Below, one piece after another: positions 10,392-18,663 of a stretch of DNA of 20,314 nt. Made by a program: the position numbers and the translations under genes. The DNA is taken from contig NC_049988.1 in the NCBI RefSeq assembly GCF_000003815.2, positions 6,331,192 through 6,351,505 on the forward strand, read 5' to 3'. Position 1 is the first letter of the stretch. Each line of letters opens with the position of its first letter. The notes beneath the pieces were generated by a model. It was given only the letters and a program-made list of their open reading frames with translations, was not told the DNA's origin and searched no databases. This stretch comes from Branchiostoma floridae (taxonomy: Eukaryota; Chordata; Leptocardii; Amphioxiformes; Branchiostomatidae).

Positions 10392-13300
10392 GTAAGTCTT
10401 TGCAAAATTTAAGCATTTCAATTTCTTAGTTATTCGCAAACCCAACATTGTCAACCCAAAAAACAGAGTCATTTAGCTGGCTGTCATTAAGCCCCCTTTA
10501 CAAATCAAGAATTTAGCTCGGCCGAGTTGTCAGCGAGCTCTGAAGGAGGTATGACCCTGATGCTGACAAAGAAACTCTGCCATTTGTTCGTAGGCATCAG
10601 GGTCATGCCTCCTCGTAATTTAGAGCTCGCTGACAGCTCGGCCAAGCTAAATTCTTGATTTGTAAAGCCGGCTGTAAGCCCCACATTTATGTGCAACCAC
10701 ATCTAACTATTGCGTGACAGCGATCAACAGACAATGGACTGGATTTGGCAGTGGTTGGTTGTTGTACACCCGGAAGCTGTTTTTTTAGACGTTCAACATA
10801 TATCTTTTTCTTTGCTGTCCACAGAGAACAATGTGTATCAGAAGCCTTAGGTTTTAAAGATTTGTCCTAGTTTCAGTTTTTCATCATCTTCTTAAAGTTT
10901 TCATTTTGATCATTTTGTATTTCCTGCCTTTTGTGTACCATTGATCCACAGTATAGGAGTCATAAACTTTAGGTAAAGGGTAAAATTCAAGTCAAAAGTA
11001 GTAAAAACAGACTGTCAAGGGTCTTTAAATGTGATTTTATTAGAAAAAATTTTTGGCACAATATTCCTGACTGGTGCAGCAAGCTAGAACATACCCCTGG
11101 TTGGAATATACCCACAGCAGGTTTATTCAGACCAGGGGTATCATTTTGCCAAAGCTACATGTAGGTACACTTCGACATTTTAGATGGTGACGCTCAAAAT
11201 TTGTCTCTCGCATTCTCAGGTCAGTGTTAAGATGAAGAACCTGGAAAACGGGAATGACTTCATGTGGGACCGCAACAAGTTCATCAACCGCAAGTACCTG
11301 ATGCAGGAGATGTACCAGAACTATGTGGAGGGGGACGCCAACTGGGATGTGGAGAAGGTATGAGGGGGGTGGGGGTGGTAAGGGGGGTAGGCTAGCAGGA
11401 GATGTACCAGAACTATGTGGAGGGGGATGCCAACTGGGATGTGGAGAAGGTATGGGGGTTAAGGGGGGTAAGGCAAGGAGACACAAACTTTAGTACCTAT
11501 ACCAGGATGAATGGGGCATGAATGAACATTGAACAATAATGTTATCTAGGCTTCAGGTATCTTATGCAGAGAACCTGTGCTTTCGAGAAATCTCAAAACA
11601 AAGATGGCCGTATGCAACTGTTTTCATCTTTTCTGGTGCTAAAGTTTCATTTTAGTGGAAGGAATATCATGGTTTCAGTAACAGAATAAGTCAAATACTT
11701 GTCTATTCAGGTACAGTACGGTACAATCTGTGCATTTCTTTGATCTCTGGTATTTTGCACCTGTATCGAAATGATTTTCATGGTACTGTAACTGGTGACC
11801 AGTACAGGGGTAAGAAAGAGTATTATGTAGTACTACATGAGCATGTTGTGCTAGCTAAATCCTGTCAGAATAAATCCTAAAGTCAACTTTTTTGTTAAAT
11901 TTTCAACTAGAAGTAGTAACTTTACATATTGTAGGTACAGCTACTGACAGTACAAATTTTAGATACTATTCTGTCTACCACAATGAAATGTTTTATGCCA
12001 TACAACAGTTTGCAAACACTGTTTTTTCTAGGTCTCTTACCATGTTATACCTTTCCTTAGGACAAGGACCCATTCTGGGAGCCACCTGACACAGAGGTCC
12101 TGGTGGGGAGTGTACATGTCTACCTGCAGAGCCTGGCTTACCTGGTAGGTGGCACTGTACTATGCTAAAAATCACTGATGTCAATGACATAAAACTCAAG
12201 TATTCAAGAATTCCGTTGTCTTGGATCCCAGATTGCTTCATTGTCATTTTTCAATTCCAAAGACAAACTTTTATGTGAAGGATTCGTATTTGAATAGTTC
12301 TTGAACAGTTCATTTTTGTATGTAGGAGAGATTGAAATATCCTGCATTGGCTTGCAAATGTTGCCTTTCCAATGGTGGTCATTTTTCTATCAGGTTGAAC
12401 TTGAGGAGAACTTGGCCATCACAGACTACCGTGGGGCGGAGAACGGTCACCTGACCGTGGAGATCGAACCGTGCGCCCAGGACGGCTCGCCTCTCGAGGA
12501 CGACTTTGTGGAAGACCCACAAGAACTGATCGGGTCTCCAATGCACTTCCAGCTCAAAGTACCACATGCCAGGGGGCTTCCTAACAAATATGTACAGGTA
12601 AACGTTTCTTATCGTCTTTTTGTCTTTTAATTAGTGCAATAGATCTCATGCCTTGCAGTAGATTTGACTGACAGCTGTCAAAGACAGTGCAAGCCTCTTC
12701 TACAGTAGCAATATTAGATTTCACCAAATTTTAAAAGGTAACTCAAGGAAAGGTAGTCCCATAGCCATTTTGAGGCTGTATGAGCAGTGGGTTGTTATCC
12801 AGTGTTTAGGGCATGGTATTGCAAGGTAGAGCCAGACCCTCTCCTTTCACTGTGTTATACCTCTCCAACTGAAGTCAGGTACCTATTTTTACACCTGTGG
12901 ACAGAGTTCTGTTAAGAAAAGTCCTGTTAAGTGCCTTTCCCACGGGCACAAGATTGGTAGCATGACAGGATTCGAATGCAGGACCTCTGGGTTTGGGGCC
13001 AAACACCCTGCAGTTATGCCATACAACCCAATATGACCTAATTTTAACCTAGCTTATAAATCAACAAATTTTGACAAAATGTTTCTTTGGGGCATAGTAC
13101 TGTAGGTGATCATGGCAAAAAACAGTCACTAATGCTCATGGGTGTTTTAATTACAGCAAGAAAGTATTCAATTTCATTGAAAGATTAGTGTCCCTGTCCT
13201 TGGTGCTGAATGTTGTATTCATAGATGAACAGTAATGAACACAGTACAAAGTGATTGATGATGATTGACATGTGTCTGTCTGTGTTTCAGACCTGTGTGA

Positions 13301-15211
13301 AGTACAAGTTTTAACAACAACGGACACAGTACAAAGTGATGATGATGATTGACATCTGTCAATCTCTGTTTCAGAGCTGTGTGAAGTACAAGTTTTAACA
13401 ACAACGGACACAGTACAAAGTGATTGATGATGATTGACATCTGTCAATCTCTGTTTCAAAGCTGTGTGAAGCACAAGTTTTAACAACAACGGACACAGTA
13501 CAAAGTGATTGATGATGATTGACATCTGTCAATCTCTGTTTCAAAGCTGTGTGAAGCACAAGTTTTAACAACAACGGACACAGTACAAAGTGATTGATGA
13601 TGATTGACATGTGTCTGTGTTTCAGAGCTGTGTGAAGTACAAGTTTTACCTGGATGAGAAGAGCACCAACACCAACTGGATCGCAGGTGTCAATCCAAAC
13701 TTCCAACACAACAAGCAGTTCTCCTATAGTCCTGTCACAAAACAGGTACAGAACATCAGATTCTGATTTTAGAGATTAGTACACAACACAAGAAGCAGTT
13801 CTCCTCTGTCACTAAACAGATCCAAAACACAGCCTATGATCTTTAAGATTGTATGTAATACATACTGTACTTGAAATTTGAAAGCTTTGGTGTATGGGGT
13901 GCTCACGCCCATTTCTATAATCCCTGGGGTATACACAGTAGCATGTGTTGTATACTTCTTTTCATAAGTACTGAGTGCTAAGCAGAGTAAGCAGCATGTG
14001 CTGTTTTAATGTCTCTGATATGATCAGGGCAATATTAGAACTTAGACCGCCAAGAAAAAGGTTCTCTATCTATAGATTATGTAAGTTTGAAGATAGTCAA
14101 TTTGTAAAAACATTAAAGTGCCAAATGTGTCAGAGTATCCTACTGGAAAATGAGCATCAGATTTCAAGTGGATATTATACATAAAATGTGTGGACTATCA
14201 GAAGAACAGCATACTTGTTGTCATAAGTCTCTCAACACATCCACATTGCATCACCAGGGCACTCCAGCCATTACTAAACAGAGATGGTGGGCATTATAGA
14301 CTTCCTGGCACTTTTGACCAACACTGCAAGATCACAAGTATCTAAATCTATTGCGAGTTTACATTCTGAAGTGATTGGTCATCAGTATATTGATCCTGAA
14401 GAAGGCAACAGTGGTCATTGAAGATTTGATACAAGTTGACGTATATATTATGTTGGAAGAAAGTTAAGCATTGTACTATCTTTCTTTCTTTGTGTAGTTT
14501 GTGGAGTACTTGAACACCCAGCCCCTGATCCTGGAGGTGTGGGGGAAACAGACGTCAGCGGCTGACAAACAGCGGGCAAACATGTCCACCAAACAGATGG
14601 TCGCCATGGAGAAGGGTGGGCTGAACCTCAACGAGCAAAACCGCATGGCGCAGAAACGGGTCACCACTCAGGTGGGGAACATGACTGAGATTAAATCTTA
14701 AGCCTCGAGAGTAAATCGGCAAAAATCAGGAAATTAAGTGTACGACCTTAAAAGGATGTATTAACAACAATTCTCCATAGAATCTTTGGGTATTTTAGCT
14801 TTATCTGTGTGGTAACCTGCACCTATTGTTGTTTTTGAAAAGATGGCATGTAGGGATATGAAGTCGACAGACGGTGATTTGAATTTGAAACCACTGTCTG
14901 TTGACTTGATATCCCTAAATATCGTGTCTTCATGGACGGTGGTTTCAAATTGCAATATTTCCAACTCTTAGCATTGCAGCTTAAGACCACCATCTGAAGA
15001 CTGGATATCCCTAGATACCGTTTTTTTTCAAAAGCAGTGGATATACAATGTAGGTATATCCCCCGGATAAAGGTGACCATGCATACGTTATATGTTTTTT
15101 TCATGACTTCATATTCACCTCCATCTATACCAGGATGATGAGGAGAAACAGAAGCTGACCCAGGAAGTCAGCCTCATGAAGAAGATGAATGAGAAAATGG
15201 ACAAGAAACTG
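10243..15211 (+). CDS. KIF28: Kinesin-3 family motor, KIF28/KLP-6-like, partial (seven internal exons)
   Basis: Seven exons join in one frame: 10243-10391, 11220-11357, 12061-12144, 12394-12597, 13626-13745, 14498-14671 and 15134-15211. All have AG acceptors and GT donors. They give 315 full codons plus a codon split at the first acceptor. Key stretches are NEANAMSEEL, FINRKYLMQEMYQ, DPFWEPPD, VHVYLQSLAYL, GHLTVEIEPC and a C2-like block ending in LILEVWGKQ. This is the region after the motor and FHA domains of kinesin-3 proteins that move cargo along microtubules towards plus ends. DPFWEPPD followed by a GSVHVYLQSLAY-type segment points to KIF28/KLP-6 more than to KIF1 or KIF13, judged from memory of the family. 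The motor exons must lie upstream of the window, so the preceding intron exceeds 10 kb unless the assembly is broken. Introns 1 to 6 are all phase 0, so exons 2 to 7 are each multiples of three and can be skipped without a frame change. The C-terminus is unresolved. Exon reading is very sure; subfamily assignment is moderately sure. Confidence 0.85.
10496..10667. mobile_element. Foldback MITE in kinesin intron 1
   Basis: Two arms of roughly 65-70 bp are near-perfect inverted repeats: ctttacaaatcaagaattta at the left and its complement at the right, both continuing through the ctgtcagcgagctc core and gcatcagggtcat. They leave a loop of only about 30 bases. The octamer taagcccc occurs just left of the element and again 7 bp past its right end, a possible 8-bp target-site duplication. 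There is no coding capacity; it would be a non-autonomous DNA transposon. Confidence 0.8.
11220..11357 (+). CDS. KIF28: Kinesin exon 2 of 7 (KIF1-type region)
   Basis: This exon has 46 codons, acceptor cattctcag and donor gtatga. It encodes VSVKMKNLENGNDFMWDRNK and then the conserved FINRKYLMQEMYQNYVEGD. A near-perfect copy of its last 55 bases plus the donor follows 92 bp downstream (see the repeat at 11303-11461). Confidence 0.88.
11303..11461 (+). repeat. Tandem duplication of the exon 2 3' border and donor site
   Basis: The stretch from 11303 (gcaggagatgtacc) through the exon end and donor at 11358 is repeated from 11395 with a period of 92 bp. In the exon part I see one difference, GAC to GAT, which would be silent. 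The second copy also keeps a GTATG donor at 11450. Reading on from the real exon into the duplicate meets TGA at once (AAG GTA TGA), so using the second donor would give a truncated protein. Confidence 0.9.
12061..12144 (+). CDS. KIF28: Kinesin exon 3 of 7
   Basis: This exon has 28 codons with acceptor ctttccttag and donor gtaggt. It encodes DKDPFWEPPDTEVLVG followed by SVHVYLQSLAYL. The DPFWEPP motif and the VYLQSLAY strand are the clearest subfamily markers in the gene. In KIF1/KIF13-type kinesins the corresponding strand reads roughly FVYLSNLLY, so this version favours KIF28. Confidence 0.9.
12394..12597 (+). CDS. KIF28: Kinesin exon 4 of 7 (start of C2-like domain)
   Basis: This exon has 68 codons, acceptor tttctatcag and donor gtaaac. 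It encodes VELEENLAITDYRG, GHLTVEIEPC, an acidic stretch (EDDFVEDPQELIG), then HFQLKVPHARGLPNKYVQ. The last segment reads as the first strand and loop of a C2-like beta sandwich that continues into exons 5 and 6. Confidence 0.9.
12830..13030 (-). mobile_element. tRNA-derived SINE relic in kinesin intron 4
   Basis: On the - strand the element begins near 13030 with a tRNA-like head. It has an A-box-like tggcataactgc (13010-13021) and a B-box-like gcattcgaatcc (12969-12980) about 40 bp later, the usual spacing in tRNA-derived promoters. The rest (12830-12960) has no coding content and fits a SINE body. Family name and exact 3' end are unknown. Confidence 0.5.
13220..13625 (+). repeat. About 85-bp tandem repeat carrying copies of the exon 5 acceptor and first codons
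   Basis: Four upstream copies of the exon 5 start lie at 13291, 13375, 13460 and 13545, spaced 84, 85, 85 and 81 bp up to the real exon at 13626. Each copy contains the intron end, the acceptor region and the first 23 or so exon bases, then switches to acaacaacggacacagta. Copies 1 and 2 keep tttcag; copies 3 and 4 have tttcaa. In each, the exon frame meets TAA after about seven codons. Copies 3 and 4 share the same substitutions (caaag, gcacaag), so they arose from one another. Confidence 0.92.
13626..13745 (+). CDS. KIF28: Kinesin exon 5 of 7 (middle of C2-like domain)
   Basis: This exon has 40 codons, acceptor tgtgtttcag and donor gtacag. It encodes SCVKYKFYLDEK, then AGVNPNFQHNKQFSYSPVTKQ, the NP-x-F turn typical of C2-like folds. 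It is chosen as the real copy among five similar exon starts because only here does the frame continue as TTT TAC CTG; the four upstream copies run into TTT TAA. Its 3' border is also imperfectly duplicated downstream. Confidence 0.9.
13784..13845 (+). repeat. Degenerate duplicate of the exon 5 3' border
   Basis: The sequence caacacaagaagcagttctc at 13784 matches the exon 5 end starting at 13704 (caacacaacaagcagttctc), a period of 80 bp. The copy lacks about six bases (around atagtc), and its donor gtacag has become atccaa. It therefore looks dead as a splice site and older than the other border copies. Confidence 0.75.
14498..14671 (+). CDS. KIF28: Kinesin exon 6 of 7 (end of C2-like domain)
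   Basis: This exon has 58 codons, acceptor tttgtgtag and donor gtgggg. It starts FVEYLNTQPLILEVWGKQ, the closing strand of the C2-like fold, and goes on into a charged, probably helical stretch (MVAMEKGGLNLNEQNRMAQK). If intron 6 were retained, the frame would stop after nine codons at 14699-14701. Confidence 0.88.
14829..15032. repeat. Foldback repeat in kinesin intron 6
   Basis: A 26-base inner inverted repeat pairs 14851-14876 (tagggatatgaagtcgacag...) with 14892-14917 with few mismatches and a 15-base loop. A related third arm, tggatatccctagataccg, follows at about 15002-15020. The outer flanks gtttttgaaaag (left) and ttttttcaaaagc (right) also pair. This is probably a MITE-like foldback with internal rearrangement. 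Confidence 0.6.
15134..15211 (+). CDS. KIF28: Kinesin exon 7 of 7 (start of coiled coil)
   Basis: This exon has 26 codons, acceptor tataccag and donor gtgaga. The product is strongly charged (DDEEKQKLTQEVSLMKKMNE and on), with a heptad-like spacing of L, V, M and M that fits the start of a coiled coil. The donor shows that the gene continues, but the next exon is not certain. A retrotransposon end begins only 76 bp downstream. Confidence 0.85.
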
Positions 15212-15286
15212 GTGAGACTGTCATTTGTCTGTTTTTTTCTTAAATGTCATAATTCAGGTCATGTCACCAGGTAACTGAATCAATAT

Positions 15287-15600
15287 TACCTTACCTTAGA
15301 CCTTAGACCCTCCCGCAACACTGTTGCATTGGTCGACTCGTCGAGCATACTTTCTCCAAAGGTTGCGGTCTTGAGCAGCTACTGCCATGCTTTCCATGCT
15401 GTTTAGCCCCATTTTCCTTCCATCATCTAAGACTGTACGTCTTAGTGTAGTTTTTGGCCTGCCCCCCGGGCGGGTGCCCTTAGGGGCCCGNCGCTTTCAA
15501 ATGCTCTTTGAGTCCTGCCTGTGCGTTTCATAATATTTATCTCTAGACGCTTCTTCAATACGTTTGTTCTGGCTTTGTCCTCCATAATATAAATCTTGAA
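15287..15600 (-). mobile_element. LINE 3' end, copy A, minus strand
   Basis: Read on the - strand, this encodes the extreme C-terminus of a non-LTR retrotransposon ORF (APKGTRP, GRPKTTLRRT, LDDGRKMGLNSM, ARRVDQCNS), then a short tail of repeated ctaagg/taagg units at 15287-15309. Such short 3' tandem repeats are typical of CR1/L2/RTE-like elements. It matches copy B at 18395-18651 in inverse orientation. One ambiguous base lies at 15491. The 5' limit, near the 24-bp repeat, is approximate. Confidence 0.8.
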
Positions 15601-15610
15601 GCATAAAGAC

Positions 15611-16562
15611 TTCTGTTGCTATGATTGTAAAGACTTCTGTTGCTGTGATCGTAAACAGTTCTGTTGCTATGACCCGAAAGAGTTCTGTTGCTATGATCCT
15701 AAATGGTTCTGTTGCTTTGATCCTAAATGGTTCTGTTTCTATGATCCTAAAGGGTTCTGTTGCTATGATCCTAAAGGGTTCTGTTGCTATGATCCTAAAG
15801 GGTTCTGTTGCTATGATCCTAAATGGTTCTGTTGCTTTGATCCCAAAGGGTTCTGTTGCTATGATCCTAAAGGGTTCTGCTTCTATGATCCTAAAGGGTT
15901 TTGTTGCTATGATCCTAAATGGTTCTGTTGCTATGATCCTAAAGGGTTTTGTTGCTATGGTCCTAAAGGGTTCTGTTGCTAGGATCCTAAAGGGTTCTGT
16001 TGCTATGGTCCTAAAGGGTTCTGTTGCTAGGATCCTAAAGGGTGCTGTTGCTATGGTCCTAAATGGTTCTGTTTCTATGATCCTAAAGGGTTCTGTTGCT
16101 ATGATCCTAAAGGGTTCTGTTGCTATGATCCTAAAGGGTTCTGTTGCTATGATCCTAAATGGTTCTGTTGCTTTGATCCCAAAGGGTTCTGTTGCTATGA
16201 TCCTAAAGGGTTCTGCTTCTATGATCCTAAAGGGTTTTGTTGCTATGATCCTAAATGGTTCTGTTGCTATGATCCTAAAAGGGTTTTGTTGCTATGGTCC
16301 TAAAGGGTTCTGTTGCTAGGATCCTAAAGGGTTCTGTTGCTATGGTCCTAAAGGGTTCTGTTGCTAGGATCCTAAAGGGCTCTGTTACTATGATCCTAAG
16401 GGGTGCTGTTGCTATGATCCTAAAGGGTCCTGTTGCTATGATCCTAAATGGTTCTGTTGCTATGATCCTAAAGGGTGCTGTTGCTATGATCCTAAAGGGT
16501 TCTGATGCTAAGATCCTTAAAGGGTTCTGCTATCACCCTAAAGGGTTCTGTTGCTATGATCA
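15611..16562 (+). repeat. 24-bp tandem repeat array (about 40 copies) with 336-bp higher-order unit
   Basis: The unit is ttctgttgctatgatcctaa plus aggg. Units at the left edge (15611-15700) are the most diverged. Variant patterns recur with an offset of 336 bp (14 units): the block starting at 15731 is repeated from 16067 nearly base for base, with one extra A near 16277. Because 24 is eight codons, two + frames stay open for long stretches (CCYDPKGF and SVAMILKG repeats). This follows from the period and I do not call it coding. Confidence 0.95.
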
Positions 16563-16653
16563 GCAGAGACAACCATATCAGACCTGGCACTTCAACTTCG
16601 AAGAAGGGCTCCTGAAAACTTTGTTCCGTGCAGAAACCTACAGTGGTCTATAA
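16561..16653 (+). CDS. Possible terminal exon after the minisatellite (speculative)
   Basis: The last 24-bp unit breaks off as ctgttgctatgatcag, an AG that could act as an acceptor. It is followed by an open stretch encoding QQRQPYQTWHFNFEEGLLKT and about ten more residues, ending in TAA at 16651-16653. An AATAAA lies at 16971-16976. Phase 0 would fit the exon 7 donor at 15211. I do not recognise the peptide as a kinesin C-terminus, and the frame also runs in from the repeat, so this may be chance. Confidence 0.15.
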   Translation, partial: QQRQPYQTWHFNFEEGLLKTLFRAETYSGL

Positions 16654-16659
16654 ATCCAT

Positions 16660-17580
16660 CTCACCTACAAATTTATGGCATTAAACCTTCGGTACTGTAC
16701 AGTACTGAAATGCTACTGACCTGCTACTGTAATCCAATTTATAGCCTCTACGGTATAGCCACACAAACATGAAAATATCAGTACAACAACCTGCCCGAAG
16801 AGCAGGGTATGTTCTCAAACGTAGTAAATAAGTCAATTACATGTACATTGTAAACAATATGATAAATGTAAAAGTCAGGAAAACAATTTTAAGACCTTCA
16901 CTTTGCAGTATGATTGAGCTATTTTGAAAGGACATCGATCAGGGACAATAATGTATGTAACAGATAGGAAAATAAATTTAGTGTTCAAAACAAATCACAC
17001 AGCTTTAACACCCTCAATTCACGGTGTTTTTGAACGACCATAGCAATCCCCATCGAGACTTCCAACACCCGAAAAACATGTTATATGTGAACCAAGTGTA
17101 ATAACAGATGTCTAATGGATCACAGCTTTTAAAATCTACTTGTTTGTACCAAAGGCCGAAGACTAGAAATCTGCCTTTCATATGGAGCTATCACGTTTTC
17201 ATGGGACCGGTCCTAGAGACAGCTCTAGTCTGGGAAGCGTTAAGGTGCCCCAGCCACATACTGTGTACATCCATTTTCTTTGGAAATGATCTGAGATTGT
17301 CTGGTGGAACATCGTACTGCCCTGCTGTTTCTGGGATGGTTTAGGCCAAACTATTTGGTAACGCCTCAGGAGTAGAGTAATTCTGTTAGTTTTCTGATCT
17401 TTTTGACGAGTGATATCATAAAGATCGTCGGCTTTTAGAAAAATGTAGTCATACGCAACACAATAACCATATTTGACCCTTCTTTCAAGCAGTTGAAGAT
17501 GTATGCAAATTTTCAAAAGAGTTAAATGAAATCAGTCCATCCTCAGTTTGGTGCATCTTATCGTCAAGTTTAGACTGTTT
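16660..17580. other. No gene recognised
   Basis: AT-rich sequence with no convincing exon on either strand. It lies between the minisatellite and the decayed tail of the LRR gene, so it may include 3' flanking sequence of both converging genes. AATAAA is present on the + strand at 16971. Confidence 0.6.
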
Positions 17581-17598
17581 CATATCTTCATACTGGTA

Positions 17599-17720
17599 AT
17601 CACGACCACTTCTCACTACACCAGCTGTGGTGTCTGTGATCACGACCACTTCTCACTACACCAGTTGTGGTGCCTGTGATCACGACCACTTCTCACTACA
17701 CCAGCTGTGGTGTCTGTGAT
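17599..17720 (-). repeat. Three copies of a 40-bp repeat in the LRR tail remnant
   Basis: cacgaccacttctcactaca starts at 17601, 17641 and 17681, an exact 40-bp period, with ccag(c/t)tgtggtg(t/c)ctgtgat between. It matches the stretch coding NTTAGVVTSGHDHQ in the LRR tail at about 18795-18850. Forty is not a multiple of three, so each added copy changes frame, which fits a region no longer under coding constraint. Confidence 0.85.
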
Positions 17721-18025
17721 TCAGTGATGACCTGAGACTGACCCTGCGCTGTCTGATCATGTTGGGGGCCTACATCTTCATGAGAATGGCCATGACCACT
17801 GTTCACTACAGCAGCTGAAACCCTGAGACTGTCCCTGTCCTGTAGACTGACCATGGCTACTGGCCTCTACAATAGCTGTGGTTTTTGTGTTGGGCCCGAG
17901 GATGGCCTGAGACTGGCCCTGCCCTGTGTTGTTTGTCTATATCTTCATACTGGTGGTCATGTCCACTGGTCACTACATTAGCTGTGCTGTTTGGAATGGA
18001 TTTATTGGTGGCCTCATACTGGCCA
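17599..18025 (-). pseudogene. Distal cytoplasmic tail of the LRR receptor, separated by a LINE and decayed
   Basis: On the - strand from 18048 the frame reads TYGQYEATNKSIPNSTANVV and then TSGHDHQYED, the same tail vocabulary as the LRR gene to the right. Codon phase across the LINE target site (GQY at 18657 versus GQY at 18019) agrees, so this was the continuation of that tail before insertion. Further on the frame slips near 17920: the DNA still contains a TGQGQSQA-like stretch, but in another frame. Further partial tail units run to about 17599. Confidence 0.75.
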
Positions 18026-18651
18026 TACGTCAAATCCAGGCTTGGCAAAGCTACTGGTATATGGCAATACCTGAGAAAATTCTGGCTTTCTAAGCAAATC
18101 AGCGTACCGTTAAAGTTAAAAGTTATTCCAAACTATTGTAATGTCAATAGCTACTTATGCGTGTGAATCTTTGAAAAGCACTACAGAGATAACAAAATCA
18201 CTCGATACCTTCCAACGTAAATGCCTAAGGACAATCCTAGGCATCTCCTGGCGTGACAACGTCACAAACGAGGAGCTCATGCAAAGAGCTAAGGTGCATT
18301 TAGCCAGTGAAACAGTCAGAAAAAGAAGATTGAGATTTGCCGGGCATGTATTGTGCCTTTCCGACAGAAGAACAACAAAAACAGCTATGTCATGGGCTCC
18401 TAAGGGCACCCGCCCCAGGGGCAGGCCGAAAACTACACTAAGACGGACAATCTTAGATGATGAAAGGAAAATGGGGCTAAACAGCATGNNNNNNNNNNNN
18501 NNNNNNNNNNNNNNNNNNNNNNNNNNNNNNNNNNNNNNNNNNNNNNNNNNNNNNNNNNNNNNNNNNNNNNNNNNNNNNNNNNNNNNNNAGAAAGCATGCT
18601 CAACGAGTCGACCAATGCAACAGTGTGCTGGGAGGGTTTAAGGTCTAAGGG
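18026..18651 (+). mobile_element. 5'-truncated LINE insertion, copy B, with 12-bp target-site duplication
   Basis: tcatactggcca occurs at 18014-18025 and 18652-18663, immediately flanking the element, so this is a clean insertion. The + strand encodes the C-terminal part of a non-LTR reverse-transcriptase protein: SRLGKATGIW, then FQRKCLRTILGISWRDNVTN, RKRRLRFAGHVL and PRGRPKTTLRRT. The reading frame slips by one base near 18126 (between LKLKV and MSIATYACES), and 100 Ns interrupt it at 18489-18588. The 3' end carries the taaggtctaagg tail shared with copy A. The host sequence is the tail exon of the LRR gene. Confidence 0.88.
18489..18588. other. Assembly gap of 100 Ns
   Basis: Exactly 100 Ns between aaacagcatg and agaaagcatgctc inside LINE copy B. 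The same two borders in copy A (15355 and 15395) are only 39 bases apart, so 100 is probably a placeholder length rather than a measured gap. Confidence 0.98.
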
Positions 18652-18663
18652 TCATACTGGCCA

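Noticed and set aside
10505-10702. 65-codon - strand frame
   Set aside because: It lies almost wholly within the palindromic MITE.
11127-11486. Proline-rich - strand frame of 119 codons
   Set aside because: It is antisense to exon 2, its duplicate and the ggggggt-rich intron, which produces the proline run.
13151-13709. Three overlapping - strand frames with repeated LVLHTALK motifs
   Set aside because: They are antisense shadows of the exon 5 border repeat array.
15596-16319. Long + frames of 128 and 232 codons with CCYDPKGF or SVAMILKG repeats
   Set aside because: They come from a 24-bp tandem repeat whose length is a multiple of three; neighbouring frames are open for the same reason, and no splice or signal features support a protein.
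18141-18641. 166-codon + frame as a host gene
   Set aside because: It is the C-terminus of a truncated LINE protein, frameshifted near 18126 and interrupted by Ns; the flanking target duplication shows that it is an insertion.
15287-18651. One full-length LINE spanning both fragments
   Set aside because: The two fragments are inverted copies of the same 3' end and cannot belong to one element.
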